Shown: positions 1-10,009, numbered from the stretch's first letter. The stretch is DNA of 52,930 bases from an uncultured Saccharofermentans sp. (GCA_905234715.1 CAJOJI010000003.1:1-52930), one strand, 5' to 3'. Program-made: numbers and translations. The notes: generated from the sequence alone by a model not told the origin.

Positions 1-398
1 CAGAACAGCGGGAATGAAATATAAAAGATCATTCCGCCGGTAAATACACCGTTTAAAAAGGATTTCTCATCATTGGGTCTTACTAAAGGAAGATTGATTC
101 CGCATGATAATGAGAACATGCAGACAATGATGAGATAAAGTGACAAAACACCTTCGATCGTAAGATTGAAAATGAGTCCGCATATAACAATAAGCGTTGC
201 AAGCGACATGCCGATTATGAGAAGCATTCTCGAAGGATGATATCCGCCGTGCTTAATGGCTTTATACATCTCGATGCATCCGAATACACCAATGGCTACA
301 GCCATGACAACGCCCGTAATAGGCCAGAATAATGCAGGTACAAATAAAGACAGTACCAAAACCGTGAAGATAATACCTGTAATTACTCTCTGTCTCAA
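1..398 (-). CDS. cdsA: Phosphatidate cytidylyltransferase, N-terminal part (runs off the left edge)
   Basis: Minus-strand open frame MRQRVITGIIFTVLVLSLFVPALFWPITGVV...GYHPSRMLLIIGMSLATLIVICGLIF, hydrophobic, directly after uppS; TTG start overlapping the uppS stop. Confidence 0.7.
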   Translation of the reverse strand, partial: MRQRVITGIIFTVLVLSLFVPALFWPITGVVMAVAIGVFGCIEMYKAIKHGGYHPSRMLLIIGMSLATLIVICGLIFNLTIEGVLSLYLIIVCMFSLSCGINLPLVRPNDEKSFLNGVFTGGMIFYISFPLF

Positions 399-399
399 T

Positions 400-1167
400 T
401 TAGGTCTTACTTTCCTTCTTGGACAAGCCGCCGAAACGTCTGTCACGTAATGCAAAATCCCTGAAAGCCTGTGTAAGTTCCTCGTAACCGAAATCAGGCC
501 ACAGAGTATCAGACACCCAGAATTCAGAATAAGCACTTTCCCACAAAAGGAAATTGGATAATCTCATCTCGCCGCTGGGTCTTATTATGAGTTCCGGATC
601 AGGAACATCAGGCAGATACATGTTGTCAGAGATCATCTGCTCGGTAATGTCAGAAGGATCGATCTCCCCTGCTTTTATCCTCTCAGCGATCTGACGGCAG
701 CCGTTGACGATCTCACGTCTTCCGCCGTAATTGAGAGCAACGATGAGCTGCATATTGGGACGGTCCTTGGATCTCTCCTCTGCCGTCTTGCAGACCTCTC
801 TTACTCTCTTCGGCAATTCTGAATCGTCACCTGTGAATCTTACTCTGATGCCTTCTTCTGCAAGTTCGGCATCATACTTATCAAAAAGCTCGACAAAGAG
901 CTTCATAAGAAAATCCACTTCAGGCTGGGGTCTTGACCAGTTTTCAGTGGAAAAAGCATAAACAGTAAGATACTTAACACCGTATCTTACGCAGTTGCGG
1001 CAGAGCTCTTTAAGGTTCTCTGCACCGACCTTGTGTCCGGCAGATCTAGGAAGATGTCTGTTGGTGGCCCATCTTCCGTTACCGTCCATTATTACACCCA
1101 AAGATACGGGGACCTTAAGGTCACCCGTATCATAAGTCTTTTCTTTTTTGTTACCGAGTAAAGCCAT
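400..1167 (-). CDS. uppS: Isoprenyl (undecaprenyl) diphosphate synthase
   Basis: PVSLGVIMDGNGRWA motif and LIIRPSGEMRLSNFLLWESAYSEFW. Confidence 0.95.
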   Translation of the reverse strand: MALLGNKKEKTYDTGDLKVPVSLGVIMDGNGRWATNRHLPRSAGHKVGAENLKELCRNCVRYGVKYLTVYAFSTENWSRPQPEVDFLMKLFVELFDKYDAELAEEGIRVRFTGDDSELPKRVREVCKTAEERSKDRPNMQLIVALNYGGRREIVNGCRQIAERIKAGEIDPSDITEQMISDNMYLPDVPDPELIIRPSGEMRLSNFLLWESAYSEFWVSDTLWPDFGYEELTQAFRDFALRDRRFGGLSKKESKT

Positions 1168-1170
1168 CTT

Positions 1171-1743
1171 TTAGATTTCCATAAGTTCCTTATTCTTGGC
1201 ATCGCAGACCTTATCTACTTCAGCCGTGAACTTATCAGTGATCTTCTGGACCTTTTCCTCGTACTCCTTGAGAAGATCATCCGTGAGTTCCTTCTTCTTG
1301 TTTGCTGCACGCATCTTATCGATGGAATCACGGCGGTTGTTACGGATAACGACCTTTGTCTCATCACCGTAAACCTTAACCTGCTTAACGAGATCCTTAC
1401 GTCTTTCCTCTGTGAGCATCGGGAAAACGAGTCTGATCATCTTACCGTCGTTTGTAGGATTGATACCGAGGTCAGAAGCCTGGATAGCATGCTCGATCTC
1501 CTTGAGCATCTTGGGATCCCAAGGTGTAAGAGTGATCATTCTTGCTTCCGGAACCTGGATATTAGCTACTGCATTAAGAGGAGAAGGTGCTCCGTAGTAA
1601 TCTACGGTAATCTTGTCCAATACGTGGGGATTAGCACGTCCTGCACGGATTGTGTTGAGGTTCTCCTGAAGGTTATCGATGCACTTCTGCATTTTTGCTT
1701 CGACATCATCATAATCTTTCTTTGTAATCTCGATCATTGCCAT
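1171..1743 (-). CDS. frr: Ribosome recycling factor
   Basis: RAGRANPHVLDKITVDYYGAPSPLNAVANIQVPEAR. Confidence 0.97.
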   Translation of the reverse strand: MAMIEITKKDYDDVEAKMQKCIDNLQENLNTIRAGRANPHVLDKITVDYYGAPSPLNAVANIQVPEARMITLTPWDPKMLKEIEHAIQASDLGINPTNDGKMIRLVFPMLTEERRKDLVKQVKVYGDETKVVIRNNRRDSIDKMRAANKKKELTDDLLKEYEEKVQKITDKFTAEVDKVCDAKNKELMEI

Positions 1744-1763
1744 AATTAAAGCCTCCTCTTAAT

Positions 1764-2471
1764 TTATTCAACTATTGTTCCTAATTCTTCGCCCTTTGCG
1801 ATCCTTACGATGTTCTCCGGATCCTTCATGGAGAATACGAGGATCTTTGTATGGTTATCACGGCAAAGAGCAGCTGCTGTGGCATCCATTACCTTAAGGT
1901 TGAGTCTCAGCACCTCGTCGTGAGATACCTTGTCATACTTCTTGGCATCGGGATATACGTTAGGATCCTTGTCATAAACGCCGTCAACCATAGTAGCCTT
2001 AAGGAATACGTCTGCACCGATCTCCGTAGCTCTTAATGCCGCACCTGTATCAGTGGAGAAATAAGGGTTACCTGTACCGCATGCGAAGATAACGATCCTT
2101 CCCTTTTCCAAGTGCCTTACGGCTCTCTTTCTGATATAAGGTTCAGCCATCTGTCTTACTTCGATAGCAGACAAAACTCTTGTGATAGCACCCTGCTGCT
2201 CGAGAGCATCGGAAAGTGCAAGTGAATTCATGAGGGTAGCGAGCATTCCCATGTGGTCAGCAGTTACTCTGTCCATCTTCTCAGAAGATCTTCCGCGCCA
2301 GAAGTTACCGCCGCCTACTACGATGGCAACCTGAACGCCCAGATCTGCAACTGCCTTGATGTTTGTGGAAATCTCTTTAAGAACTTCATCATTGATACCG
2401 ATCTTGGCATCACCGGCCAAAGCCTCTCCTGAAATCTTCAGAAGCACGCGCTTATACTTAGTCTCACCCAT
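1764..2471 (-). CDS. pyrH: UMP kinase
   Basis: [21 protein letters not shown]...[10 protein letters not shown]; start trimmed to the internal Met of the 2513 ORF. Confidence 0.95.
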   Translation of the reverse strand: MGETKYKRVLLKISGEALAGDAKIGINDEVLKEISTNIKAVADLGVQVAIVVGGGNFWRGRSSEKMDRVTADHMGMLATLMNSLALSDALEQQGAITRVLSAIEVRQMAEPYIRKRAVRHLEKGRIVIFACGTGNPYFSTDTGAALRATEIGADVFLKATMVDGVYDKDPNVYPDAKKYDKVSHDEVLRLNLKVMDATAAALCRDNHTKILVFSMKDPENIVRIAKGEELGTIVE

Positions 2472-2550
2472 TAATAAGTTCCTCCGGTATAATTTCTCAT
2501 TAGATTTTATCAATAATGCGCTCTTATTAAAAGAATAAAATGAAACAAAA

Positions 2551-2576
2551 AGGGTTGCCTCAAATGAGACAACCCT
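2551..2576 (-). terminator. Rho-independent terminator downstream of tsf
   Basis: Minus strand AGGGTTGTCTC-ATTT-GAGGCAACCCT followed by TTTTTG. Confidence 0.85.
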
Positions 2577-2606
2577 GAAATAGAATCTGATTTATCAGAC
2601 AGTCTA

Positions 2607-3545
2607 TTAGAGACCAGCCTGTTTTCTAACTTCTTCTGCGAAGTCGTCAACCTTCTTCTCGATACCTTCGCCAAGACCGAAACGTGTGAAACGAACAACG
2701 GAAACGTTAGCGCCGATAGCCTTGATTGACTGCTCAATGTACTGGGAGATTGTGAGATCGTCATCTCTGAAGAACTCCTGGTCAACGAGGCAGTTGAGCT
2801 TGTAGAAGTTCTTGATCTGACCGGGAACGATTCTCTCCATAACGATCTTCTCAGGCTTGCCTTCCTCAAGAGCCTTGTTCTTGATGATCTCAACTTCCTT
2901 GTCGAGCTCGCCCTGGGGAACGTCCTTCTCTTCAACCCAGTTAGGTCTCATAGAAGCAACCTGCATGCCGATGTTCTTAGCGAAATCAGCGAACTCAGGC
3001 TTGTTGATAACAGAATCATCATCTGTTGTAACTTCAACGAAAACGCCTACCTTACCACCCATGTGGATGTAAGCAGCAACAGCACCGTTGCCCTCTACTT
3101 CGTAAACAACGAATCTTCTGATAGATGTGTTCTCACCGATATCAGCGATAGCTTCCTTCTGGAAGATCTCAACTGTCTTGGACTCATCGTTGTAAAGAGG
3201 CTGAGCCATGAGCTCTTCAAGAGTAGCAGGCTTCTTTGTAAGGATGTGTGTAGCAACAGCATCTGTGAAAGCCTTGAACTTATCTGTGTTAGCAGCAAAG
3301 TCTGTCTCGATGTTGATCTCAACCAAAACGCCGGACTTCTTGTCATCAGCAATCTTAGCTACAACTGCACCCTCTGCAGCGATTCTAGCAGACTTCTTCT
3401 CAGCCTTAGCCATACCCTTCTCACGAAGCCAAGCCTTAGCCTTCTCGATATCACCATCGCACTCGATAAGTGCCTTCTTACAATCCATAATGCCGCAATC
3501 TGTAAGGTCACGGAGTTCTTTTACCTGTTGTGCTGTAACTGCCAT
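2607..3545 (-). CDS. tsf: Elongation factor Ts
   Basis: VKELRDLTDCGIMDCKKALIECDGD...IETDFAANTDKF. Confidence 0.97.
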   Translation of the reverse strand: MAVTAQQVKELRDLTDCGIMDCKKALIECDGDIEKAKAWLREKGMAKAEKKSARIAAEGAVVAKIADDKKSGVLVEINIETDFAANTDKFKAFTDAVATHILTKKPATLEELMAQPLYNDESKTVEIFQKEAIADIGENTSIRRFVVYEVEGNGAVAAYIHMGGKVGVFVEVTTDDDSVINKPEFADFAKNIGMQVASMRPNWVEEKDVPQGELDKEVEIIKNKALEEGKPEKIVMERIVPGQIKNFYKLNCLVDQEFFRDDDLTISQYIEQSIKAIGANVSVVRFTRFGLGEGIEKKVDDFAEEVRKQAGL

Positions 3546-3581
3546 ATAGTTTCTCCTTTGCGATTTTAGTTAAGTATTAGA

Positions 3582-4391
3582 TTAAGACTCGGAAGCGATC
3601 TCTTCGATGGACTTGTCTGCTGCTTCCTCTGTAGCCTGTTCTTCAGCAACCTCTGCTGTAGCAGCCTTAGCGTCAGCTGAATCAAGATCCATACCCTCAG
3701 ATGTAGCATCCTCACCCTGGTGAGCTTCGATAACAGCGTCAGCCATCTTAGCTGTGATGAGCTTAACTGCACGGATAGCGTCATCGTTACCGGGGATTAC
3801 ATAATCAACTTCATCAGGATCGCAGTTTGTATCAACGATAGCAACGATCGGGATGTTGAGTCTCTTAGCTTCTGCAACTGCATTGTGCTCTTTCTTTGTA
3901 TCAACGATGAAGAGTGCTGCAGGGAGCTTAACCATACCAACAATACCGCCGAGGTTCTGATCGAGCTTTGTCATCTCGAGCTTAAGCTTAGCAACTTCTT
4001 TCTTTGTTCTGAGTTCGAAAGAACCGTCAGCTTCCATTCTGCGGAGCTCTTCGAGTCTTGCAACTCTCTTCTTGATTGTTACGAAGTTTGTGAGAGTACC
4101 ACCGAGCCAACGATAGTTAACATAGAACTGTCCGCAACGCTGAGCTTCTTCCTTGATGGAATCCTGAGCCTGCTTCTTTGTACCAACGAAAAGGATATCA
4201 CCCTTCTCAGCGAGCTCGCGCATAGCGTCATAGGCCTCGTCGACCTTCTTGACTGTCTTCTGCAAATCGATGATGTGGATTGAGTTACGCTCCGTGAAGA
4301 TGTACTCAGACATCTTAGGGTTCCAACGACGTGTCTGGTGACCGAAGTGTACACCTGCTTCAAGAAGCTGCTTCATTAAAATAACTGGCAT
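3582..4391 (-). CDS. rpsB: 30S ribosomal protein S2
   Basis: [32 protein letters not shown]; start trimmed from 4421. Confidence 0.97.
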   Translation of the reverse strand: MPVILMKQLLEAGVHFGHQTRRWNPKMSEYIFTERNSIHIIDLQKTVKKVDEAYDAMRELAEKGDILFVGTKKQAQDSIKEEAQRCGQFYVNYRWLGGTLTNFVTIKKRVARLEELRRMEADGSFELRTKKEVAKLKLEMTKLDQNLGGIVGMVKLPAALFIVDTKKEHNAVAEAKRLNIPIVAIVDTNCDPDEVDYVIPGNDDAIRAVKLITAKMADAVIEAHQGEDATSEGMDLDSADAKAATAEVAEEQATEEAADKSIEEIASES

Positions 4392-4499
4392 AAAATAATC
4401 CTCCTGTTCTTTCTTCCGCATACATCAAAAGTAATATTCAGCTCAAAATTGGCCACAGTCGGAATGTATGCGTGATTTTTATGCGGATGTATTCTAACA

Positions 4500-4530
4500 A
4501 ATAGCCCCTGCATAAGCAAGGGCTAAATTT
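4500..4530 (-). terminator. Hairpin terminator downstream of folA
   Basis: Minus strand TAGCCCTTGC-TTAT-GCAGGGGCTA followed by TTTGTT. Confidence 0.6.
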
Positions 4531-4555
4531 ATATTTATTATATATATGGCAAAAA

Positions 4556-5047
4556 TCACTTTCTCTTGTAATGTTTTACAGTGAATTCAACGCCTTTTTC
4601 GCTCATTACGGGCGGTTCCTCCTCTTCAAGCTCCCATTCGGGATCCTCATCAAGATTCGGGAACCAGCAGTCAGCCTCAAATTCGGCACGGATGCTCGTA
4701 ATTATTGCCTTGTCGCACAATCCGATAAGTGAGTTATAAAGCGAAGCTCCGCCGATAAGATATACATCATCAGCCGTAAGCTCAAGGAAATCCTCAAGTT
4801 CATCAACGGAATGAAGGACCATTGCGCCTTCCTTCTCATAATCAAAGCTTCTGGACATGATGACGTTCACCCTGTTAGGCAGAAGTCTCTGTCCCGGGAA
4901 AGTCTCAAGAGTCTTTCTTCCGTAAACAACGGTATGTCCTGCCGTATACTTCTTGAAAACGCCTTTCTGGTCTTCAGGAAGTGATATCAGGAGTTTTCCC
5001 CGGTTTCCGATAGCCCAATTTTTGTCTACAGCTGAAATTGCGATCAT
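4556..5047 (-). CDS. folA: Dihydrofolate reductase
   Basis: MIAISAVDKNWAIGNRGKLL...VVYGRKTLETFPGQRLLPNRVNVIMSR...VYLIGGASLYNSLI. Confidence 0.93.
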   Translation of the reverse strand: MIAISAVDKNWAIGNRGKLLISLPEDQKGVFKKYTAGHTVVYGRKTLETFPGQRLLPNRVNVIMSRSFDYEKEGAMVLHSVDELEDFLELTADDVYLIGGASLYNSLIGLCDKAIITSIRAEFEADCWFPNLDEDPEWELEEEEPPVMSEKGVEFTVKHYKRK

Positions 5048-5052
5048 AAGTT

Positions 5053-5766
5053 TTACCCCTCAAACAATTGTGTAAAGTATCCTGACTGTGATATCGGCTC
5101 GCCGGCTTCAAGAAGATGCCTTGAATCAGCGAAAGTCTGTACTCTGAAGCTTGCTTCTCCCGGAATCCTTTCTTCAGAACCAAGGACGGTAATGGAAGTC
5201 GGCGCCATCATCATTCCCTGCCAGATTGCAGGTGCGGCAACGCCTATCAGATGACCAAGGATCAAAGCCGTAATACCGAAGTGACAGAAGAAAACGATAT
5301 TGTCATCGTTATGCTCTATGACATCATAGAAGTTTCTGTCGTTTCTCCTATATCCGTGCATCTCAAGAAGAGCATCAAAACCTTCATAAACTTCACGGGC
5401 GTGCTTATCGAGATCTCCGGATTTCATTATCTTCGTCTGGTCCCACTTATCCTTATCGTGAAGTTCGTCCCAGTTATTGAAATCCCTCGGGAAAAAGTCC
5501 CAGGCAATGGTCCACTCATTAACATCTTCATCCCAGACTCTGTAATAGAACTCCTGGAGCCAGTCGCATGTAATGGCTTCCCTGCCGGTCTTCTTCAGAG
5601 TGCAGGAACAGGTATCCTTTGCACGTCCCATTGGGGAACAGTAAATCTGTTTAATGTCCCATTTAGCAACGCGTTCAGCAAGTATCTCAGCCTCACGCCA
5701 GCCTTTCTCGGTAAGCGAATCCTTCTCGTAATCAGGATCGCCGTGTCTGATAAAGATCAATTTCAT
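5053..5766 (-). CDS. Histidine phosphatase superfamily protein
   Basis: N-terminal MKLIFIRHGDPDYE (RHG motif), second catalytic His in FFCHFG. Confidence 0.85.
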   Translation of the reverse strand: MKLIFIRHGDPDYEKDSLTEKGWREAEILAERVAKWDIKQIYCSPMGRAKDTCSCTLKKTGREAITCDWLQEFYYRVWDEDVNEWTIAWDFFPRDFNNWDELHDKDKWDQTKIMKSGDLDKHAREVYEGFDALLEMHGYRRNDRNFYDVIEHNDDNIVFFCHFGITALILGHLIGVAAPAIWQGMMMAPTSITVLGSEERIPGEASFRVQTFADSRHLLEAGEPISQSGYFTQLFEG

Positions 5767-6605
5767 ACAGCTACGGGAATTCCTTTGATCTTCGGGCCTG
5801 CCTCATAGCCTTCGAGTCTGATGTTGTCAGTCGTGAACTGATAGAAATCAGTGATGCCTTCATCAAGAACGAGCTTCGGAGCCGGATACTTAGGCATCTC
5901 GATAAGTTCTTTAACGATATCGACGTGACGGTCATAGATGTGAGCGTCAGCGATTACATGTACGAACTCGCCTACTTCAAGACCTGAGCATCTTGCCATA
6001 AGATGAACCAGAACAGCGTACTGGCATACGTTCCATGCATTTGCAACAAGCATGTCGTTACTTCTCTGGTTAAGGATCGCATTGAGTTTATTGCCGGTAA
6101 CATTGAATGTCATGGAATAAGCGCAGGGATAAAGGTGCATCTCAGAAAGATCCTGATGCACATAGATATTTGTCATGATGCGGCGTGAAGAAGGATTATT
6201 CTTAAGATCGAAAAGAACACGGTCAACCTGGTCGAACTCGCCTTCCTTATACTTATGCTTAACGCCGAGTTGATATCCGTATGCCTTACCGATGGAACCT
6301 GTCTCATCAGCCCATGCATCCCAGATATGAGAATTAAGGTCATTGACGTTATTGGACTTCTTCTGCCAGATCCACAAAAGCTCGTCTACGGCAGCCTTGA
6401 AATTGATCCAGCGCTGCGTAAACATCGGGAATTCCTCTGCAAGGTTATAGCGGTTTACGATCGCAAAAGCCTTATATGTATAGGCCGGAGCACCGTCATC
6501 TGCCCAATGGGGCCTTACCTTGTCATTGATGGTTGAATAGCCTGAATTAAGGATAGTTCTAATGTTCTCATCGAAAATATCATCTGCTCGACTCATGGAA
6601 TCCAC
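5763..6605 (-). CDS. thyA: Thymidylate synthase (ThyA type)
   Basis: LHLYPCAYSMTFNVTGNKLNAILNQRSNDMLVANAWNVCQYAVL, HVIADAHIYDRHVD. Confidence 0.9.
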   Translation of the reverse strand: MDSMSRADDIFDENIRTILNSGYSTINDKVRPHWADDGAPAYTYKAFAIVNRYNLAEEFPMFTQRWINFKAAVDELLWIWQKKSNNVNDLNSHIWDAWADETGSIGKAYGYQLGVKHKYKEGEFDQVDRVLFDLKNNPSSRRIMTNIYVHQDLSEMHLYPCAYSMTFNVTGNKLNAILNQRSNDMLVANAWNVCQYAVLVHLMARCSGLEVGEFVHVIADAHIYDRHVDIVKELIEMPKYPAPKLVLDEGITDFYQFTTDNIRLEGYEAGPKIKGIPVAV

Positions 6606-6660
6606 CGCCTTTAAATTGATATTTTCGATTATAACATTATGTTTGAAATTCCTTGCGGCA

Positions 6661-6730
6661 AATCGAGTAGGGGAAATTTAATTCCCCTCTCACACCACCG
6701 TACGTGCCGTTCGACATACGGCGGTTCAAC
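6661..6730 (-). mobile_element. Group II intron 3'-end remnant (domain V/VI-like)
   Basis: Minus strand TTGAACCGCCGTATGTCGAACGGCACGTACGGTGGTGTGAGAGGGGAATTAAATTTCCCCTACTCGATT, matching the characteristic bacterial group II intron DV-DVI layout. Confidence 0.75.
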
Positions 6731-6858
6731 TTAACTTCAAAGCGTGGCGCGCATTGTAGTACTCAAGGCAACTGATAAGACCTGCCCTGCCAAGCACCTC
6801 TTTTGAGATTGCCCATTTTACACAAGTCTTGGTCACGACCCATAGATCCTCCCCAAAA
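6726..6858 (-). pseudogene. C-terminal remnant of a group II intron reverse transcriptase/maturase
   Basis: Minus frame EDLWVVTKTCVKWAISKEVLGRAGLISCLEYYNARHALKLS*, immediately upstream of the DV-like sequence. Confidence 0.65.
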
Positions 6859-6942
6859 AGAAACAAATTCCCCATAACGAATTAAGATTTTTTGTTTATA
6901 TTACAAACATGTTACACGGACAAGGAAATAATTATATACAGG

Positions 6943-6977
6943 CAAAAAAATAACCTCCGCTAATTGCGAAGGTTATC
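6943..6977 (-). terminator. Terminator downstream of the tRNA-Pro pair
   Basis: Minus strand GATAACCTTCGC-AATTA-GCGGAGGTTATTTTTTT. Confidence 0.75.
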
Positions 6978-6984
6978 TTTGAGT

Positions 6985-7061
6985 TGGTCGGAGTGACGGG
7001 ACTTGAACCCACGACCTCTTGCTCCCTAAGCAAGCACTCTAGCCACCTGAGCTACACCCCG
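6985..7061 (-). tRNA. tRNA-Pro (anticodon AGG)
   Basis: CGGGGTGTAGCTCAGGTGGCTAGAGTGCTTGCTTAGGGAGCAAGAGGTCGTGGGTTCAAGTCCCGTCACTCCGACCA; full cloverleaf, loop TTAGGGA. Confidence 0.93.
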
Positions 7062-7090
7062 ATGATCACGTTTTTGTTAAGGAAAAATAT

Positions 7091-7166
7091 TGGTCGGAGT
7101 GGCGGGACTTGAACCCACGGCCTCCTGCTCCCGAAGCAGGCACTCTACCACCTGAGCCACACCCCG
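7091..7166 (-). tRNA. tRNA-Pro (anticodon CGG)
   Basis: Minus strand cloverleaf CGGGGTGTGGCTCAGG...CCTGC-TTCGGGA-GCAGG...GGGTTCAAGTCCCGCCACTCCGACCA. Confidence 0.93.
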
Positions 7167-7243
7167 ATGGAGTATTTCCTCTAACAAGCCTATAAATCTT
7201 ATAACAACCATCAGAAATATGCAATACCTTATTTTCTTATATT

Positions 7244-7277
7244 AAAAAGAAAAACCGCGCCCATAAAGAGCGCGGTT
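7244..7277 (-). terminator. Terminator downstream of the IspH-S1 gene
   Basis: Minus strand AACCGCGC-TCTTTATGG-GCGCGGTTTTTCTTTTT. Confidence 0.85.
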
Positions 7278-7301
7278 AAAAAGTCACTTTAAAGCTGTAA
7301 A

Positions 7302-9323
7302 TTAAGCCTCGTCTGTTGACTCAGGTGCTTCCTCAGCAGCCTCTTCAGCAGGAGCTTCCTCTACCTCAGGATCGATAGGGTTAACTTCCTTGATAGAGAT
7401 GGAGATTCTTCTCTCCTCAGGCTCGATCTTGATAACCTTAGCCTGAACAACCTGACCTACGGAAAGAACATCCTCAGGCTTCTCAAGTCTTCTGGAAGAG
7501 ATCTGAGATACGTGGCAGAGTGCGTCGAGATCGGGCTCAAGCTGAACGAAAGCGCCGAACTTTGTGAGACGAACTACTGTACCCTGAACGATGCAGCCTA
7601 CAGGCATTCTCTCTTCGATGTTGTAGTAAGGATCGTCCTCAAGCTTCTTATAGCCCAAAGAGATCTTCTTTGTTTCCTTATCGAAAGACTTAACGTAAAC
7701 GTCTACTTCCTCGCCAACCTTAAGAACGTCAGCAGGCTTAGCGTTGCGGCTCCATGAGAGCTCGGAAACGTGAACAAGTCCGTCAACACCGCCGATATCG
7801 ATGAATGCACCGAAATCTACGAGGCTTCTTACAACACCTGTATAGTGCTTGCCTTCCTCGATGTTGTCCCAGATCTCAGCAGACTTCTTACGGCGCTCTT
7901 CGGAAGCGATGATTCTGTGGCTTCCGGAAATTCTGAGACGGCCCTTCTCAGTATCGAACTTTGTAACAACGATCTCGAGTACCTGGCCAACATAAGACTC
8001 AAGGTCCTTAACCTCGCCTGTCTTGATCTGTGTTCTGTGGATATAGATATCAACGCCCTTGTAAGAACCGATAACACCGTCCTTAACTGTGCGTGTGATC
8101 TTAACTTCGATAGGAGTCTTGTTCTTGAAAGCTTCCTCGATCTCCGCTCTGCCCTTCTCGGACTCTACATCGTTCTTGGAAAGGATGATTTCCTTACCCT
8201 GATCGGAGTTCTTGATGCTTCTGACCTTAACGGTAACTTCTGTGTGATCGGCAATTGCCTTTTCAAGATCGAAGTCAGGATCCGAATCAAACTCCTTACG
8301 TGAAATTCTACCTTCGGACTTGTCGTGTACGTCTACATAAACATAGTCGTCGTCTGCAGATGTGATCGTGCCCTTAACAACAGCACCTCTTCTAACCTGC
8401 GCAATTAAATCGACAGCATTGGCAAACTCTGTGTCAAAGCCCTGATTTGTGATCTTCTCTTCTTCGTTCATTTGTTGAACAACCTCCAAAATAATAGCTT
8501 CCGGTGTAGATGCACCCGCTGTGATCCCGACCTTATCCGTGCGGAGGATCTTCCCTTCAGAGATGAGACTCCGTACTTCTGTGCCTGAGTTCACAAGGAA
8601 TGTTCTTGCACAACGACCTTTGCAGATGTCCAAAAGCTTAGTGGTGTTCGAACTATGAGCAGAACCGATGACTATCATCGAATCTGATATCTCAGAGAGC
8701 GAAGCGGCTTCCTTTTGCCTACTTTCAGTCGTAATACATATTGTATCAAAAACATTATATTTTTCAATTTTATTTTTAACTAATTGACAGATTTTTTTAA
8801 ATGCGGCGCTTGAGAACGTCGTTTGGGATATCAATATTGCGCTTTCAAGCGGAAATTCGAGGGTCTCAAGATCCTCAGGAGCCTTGATAACAGCGCATTT
8901 TACGCCTGTTCCCTCTGCTTCGCCCAAGATGCCTGTAACTTCAGGATGACCCTTTGTACCGGTAATGATTATGTTCATTCCCTTAAGGGCATTCTCCCTT
9001 ACGATCTTATGGATCTTGGAAACAAAGGGGCAAGTCATGTCCCTGATCTCGCAGTTTTTAGACTTTAAGATCTCTATCTCATCGGGAGTAACTCCGTGTG
9101 CCCTGACGATAACAATGGAACCTTCCGGGCAGTCCTCAGCCTTTTCGCAGATTTCGAATCCGCCTTCGAGAAGCTTATCTACTACATATCTGTTATGAAC
9201 TATCTCGCCTAACATGACCAGCTTTCTGCCGTCGGAACGCTCAGCGACAGCATTTTCAGCTGCCGTTACCGCATTCTTTACACCGAAGCAGAAACCGGAT
9301 GATTTGGCGATGGTTATATTCAT
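7302..9323 (-). CDS. Bifunctional IspH (HMBPP reductase) / ribosomal protein S1-domain fusion
   Basis: N-terminus MNITIAKSSGFCFGVKNAV (IspH FeS Cys) followed by multiple S1 repeats (VVRSLVDFGAFIDIGGVDGLVHVSELSW). Confidence 0.95.
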   Translation of the reverse strand: MNITIAKSSGFCFGVKNAVTAAENAVAERSDGRKLVMLGEIVHNRYVVDKLLEGGFEICEKAEDCPEGSIVIVRAHGVTPDEIEILKSKNCEIRDMTCPFVSKIHKIVRENALKGMNIIITGTKGHPEVTGILGEAEGTGVKCAVIKAPEDLETLEFPLESAILISQTTFSSAAFKKICQLVKNKIEKYNVFDTICITTESRQKEAASLSEISDSMIVIGSAHSSNTTKLLDICKGRCARTFLVNSGTEVRSLISEGKILRTDKVGITAGASTPEAIILEVVQQMNEEEKITNQGFDTEFANAVDLIAQVRRGAVVKGTITSADDDYVYVDVHDKSEGRISRKEFDSDPDFDLEKAIADHTEVTVKVRSIKNSDQGKEIILSKNDVESEKGRAEIEEAFKNKTPIEVKITRTVKDGVIGSYKGVDIYIHRTQIKTGEVKDLESYVGQVLEIVVTKFDTEKGRLRISGSHRIIASEERRKKSAEIWDNIEEGKHYTGVVRSLVDFGAFIDIGGVDGLVHVSELSWSRNAKPADVLKVGEEVDVYVKSFDKETKKISLGYKKLEDDPYYNIEERMPVGCIVQGTVVRLTKFGAFVQLEPDLDALCHVSQISSRRLEKPEDVLSVGQVVQAKVIKIEPEERRISISIKEVNPIDPEVEEAPAEEAAEEAPESTDEA

Positions 9324-9997
9324 TACTTATCTTCTTCGTCGAGATGGCTGATAAGGAAAGCTCTTGTTCCTTCGATATCGTACTTGCCTGTATCGATAAC
9401 GATTGCTTCAGGAACCTGAACGAGCGGAGATGCTGCTCTTGTGGAGTCCTGCTCATCTCTGTACTTGATGTCTCTTAAAACTTCTTCATATGTCTGTGAG
9501 TGATCGCCTGCAGCTTCAAGCTCTGCAAGTCTTCTCTCTGCTCTTACTTCGGGAGCACACAATACGAAGAACTTATACTTGGCATCGGGAAGAACGACAG
9601 ATGCGATATCTCTTCCGTCAAGCACGAATGTCTGATTCTTTGCGATCTCTCTTTGCAGTGAGACCATTGCAGTTCTAACAAAAGGAAGTGCGGAAATATC
9701 AGATGCTGCGATAGATGTCTGGGGTGTTCTGAGTTCGCCCGTTACATCCTCACCGTCAAGGATCATGTGCTGAACGCCGTCAACGAATTCAACTTCGATC
9801 TTAACTTCATCCATCATCTTCTTAACTGCATCAGCATCCTTGGGATTAATGCCCTTCTTGATGGATGCTACGGCACATGTTCTGTACATTGCGCCTGTAT
9901 CGAGATACATGATGCCCAGTTCTTTGGCAACACCTTTAGCGAGTGTGCTCTTGCCTGATCCTGAGGGTCCGTCGATAGCGATCTGAAAAATGCCCAT
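9323..9997 (-). CDS. cmk: (d)CMP kinase
   Basis: IAIDGPSGSGKSTLAKGVAKELGIMYLDTGAMYR, FVLDGRDIASVVLP. Confidence 0.96.
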   Translation of the reverse strand: MGIFQIAIDGPSGSGKSTLAKGVAKELGIMYLDTGAMYRTCAVASIKKGINPKDADAVKKMMDEVKIEVEFVDGVQHMILDGEDVTGELRTPQTSIAASDISALPFVRTAMVSLQREIAKNQTFVLDGRDIASVVLPDAKYKFFVLCAPEVRAERRLAELEAAGDHSQTYEEVLRDIKYRDEQDSTRAASPLVQVPEAIVIDTGKYDIEGTRAFLISHLDEEDK

Positions 9998-10009
9998 AAT
10001 ATTACTCCT

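Noticed and set aside
256-450. 64-aa plus-strand ORF at the left edge
   Set aside because: Antisense to cdsA and the end of uppS; the minus strand has the credible coding frame.
2510-2935. 141-aa Arg/Ser-rich minus ORF
   Set aside because: Out-of-frame overlap inside tsf; composition typical of a frame shadow.
7302-9323. IspH-S1 fusion as a novel chimera
   Set aside because: This fusion is already known in Clostridia; not novel.
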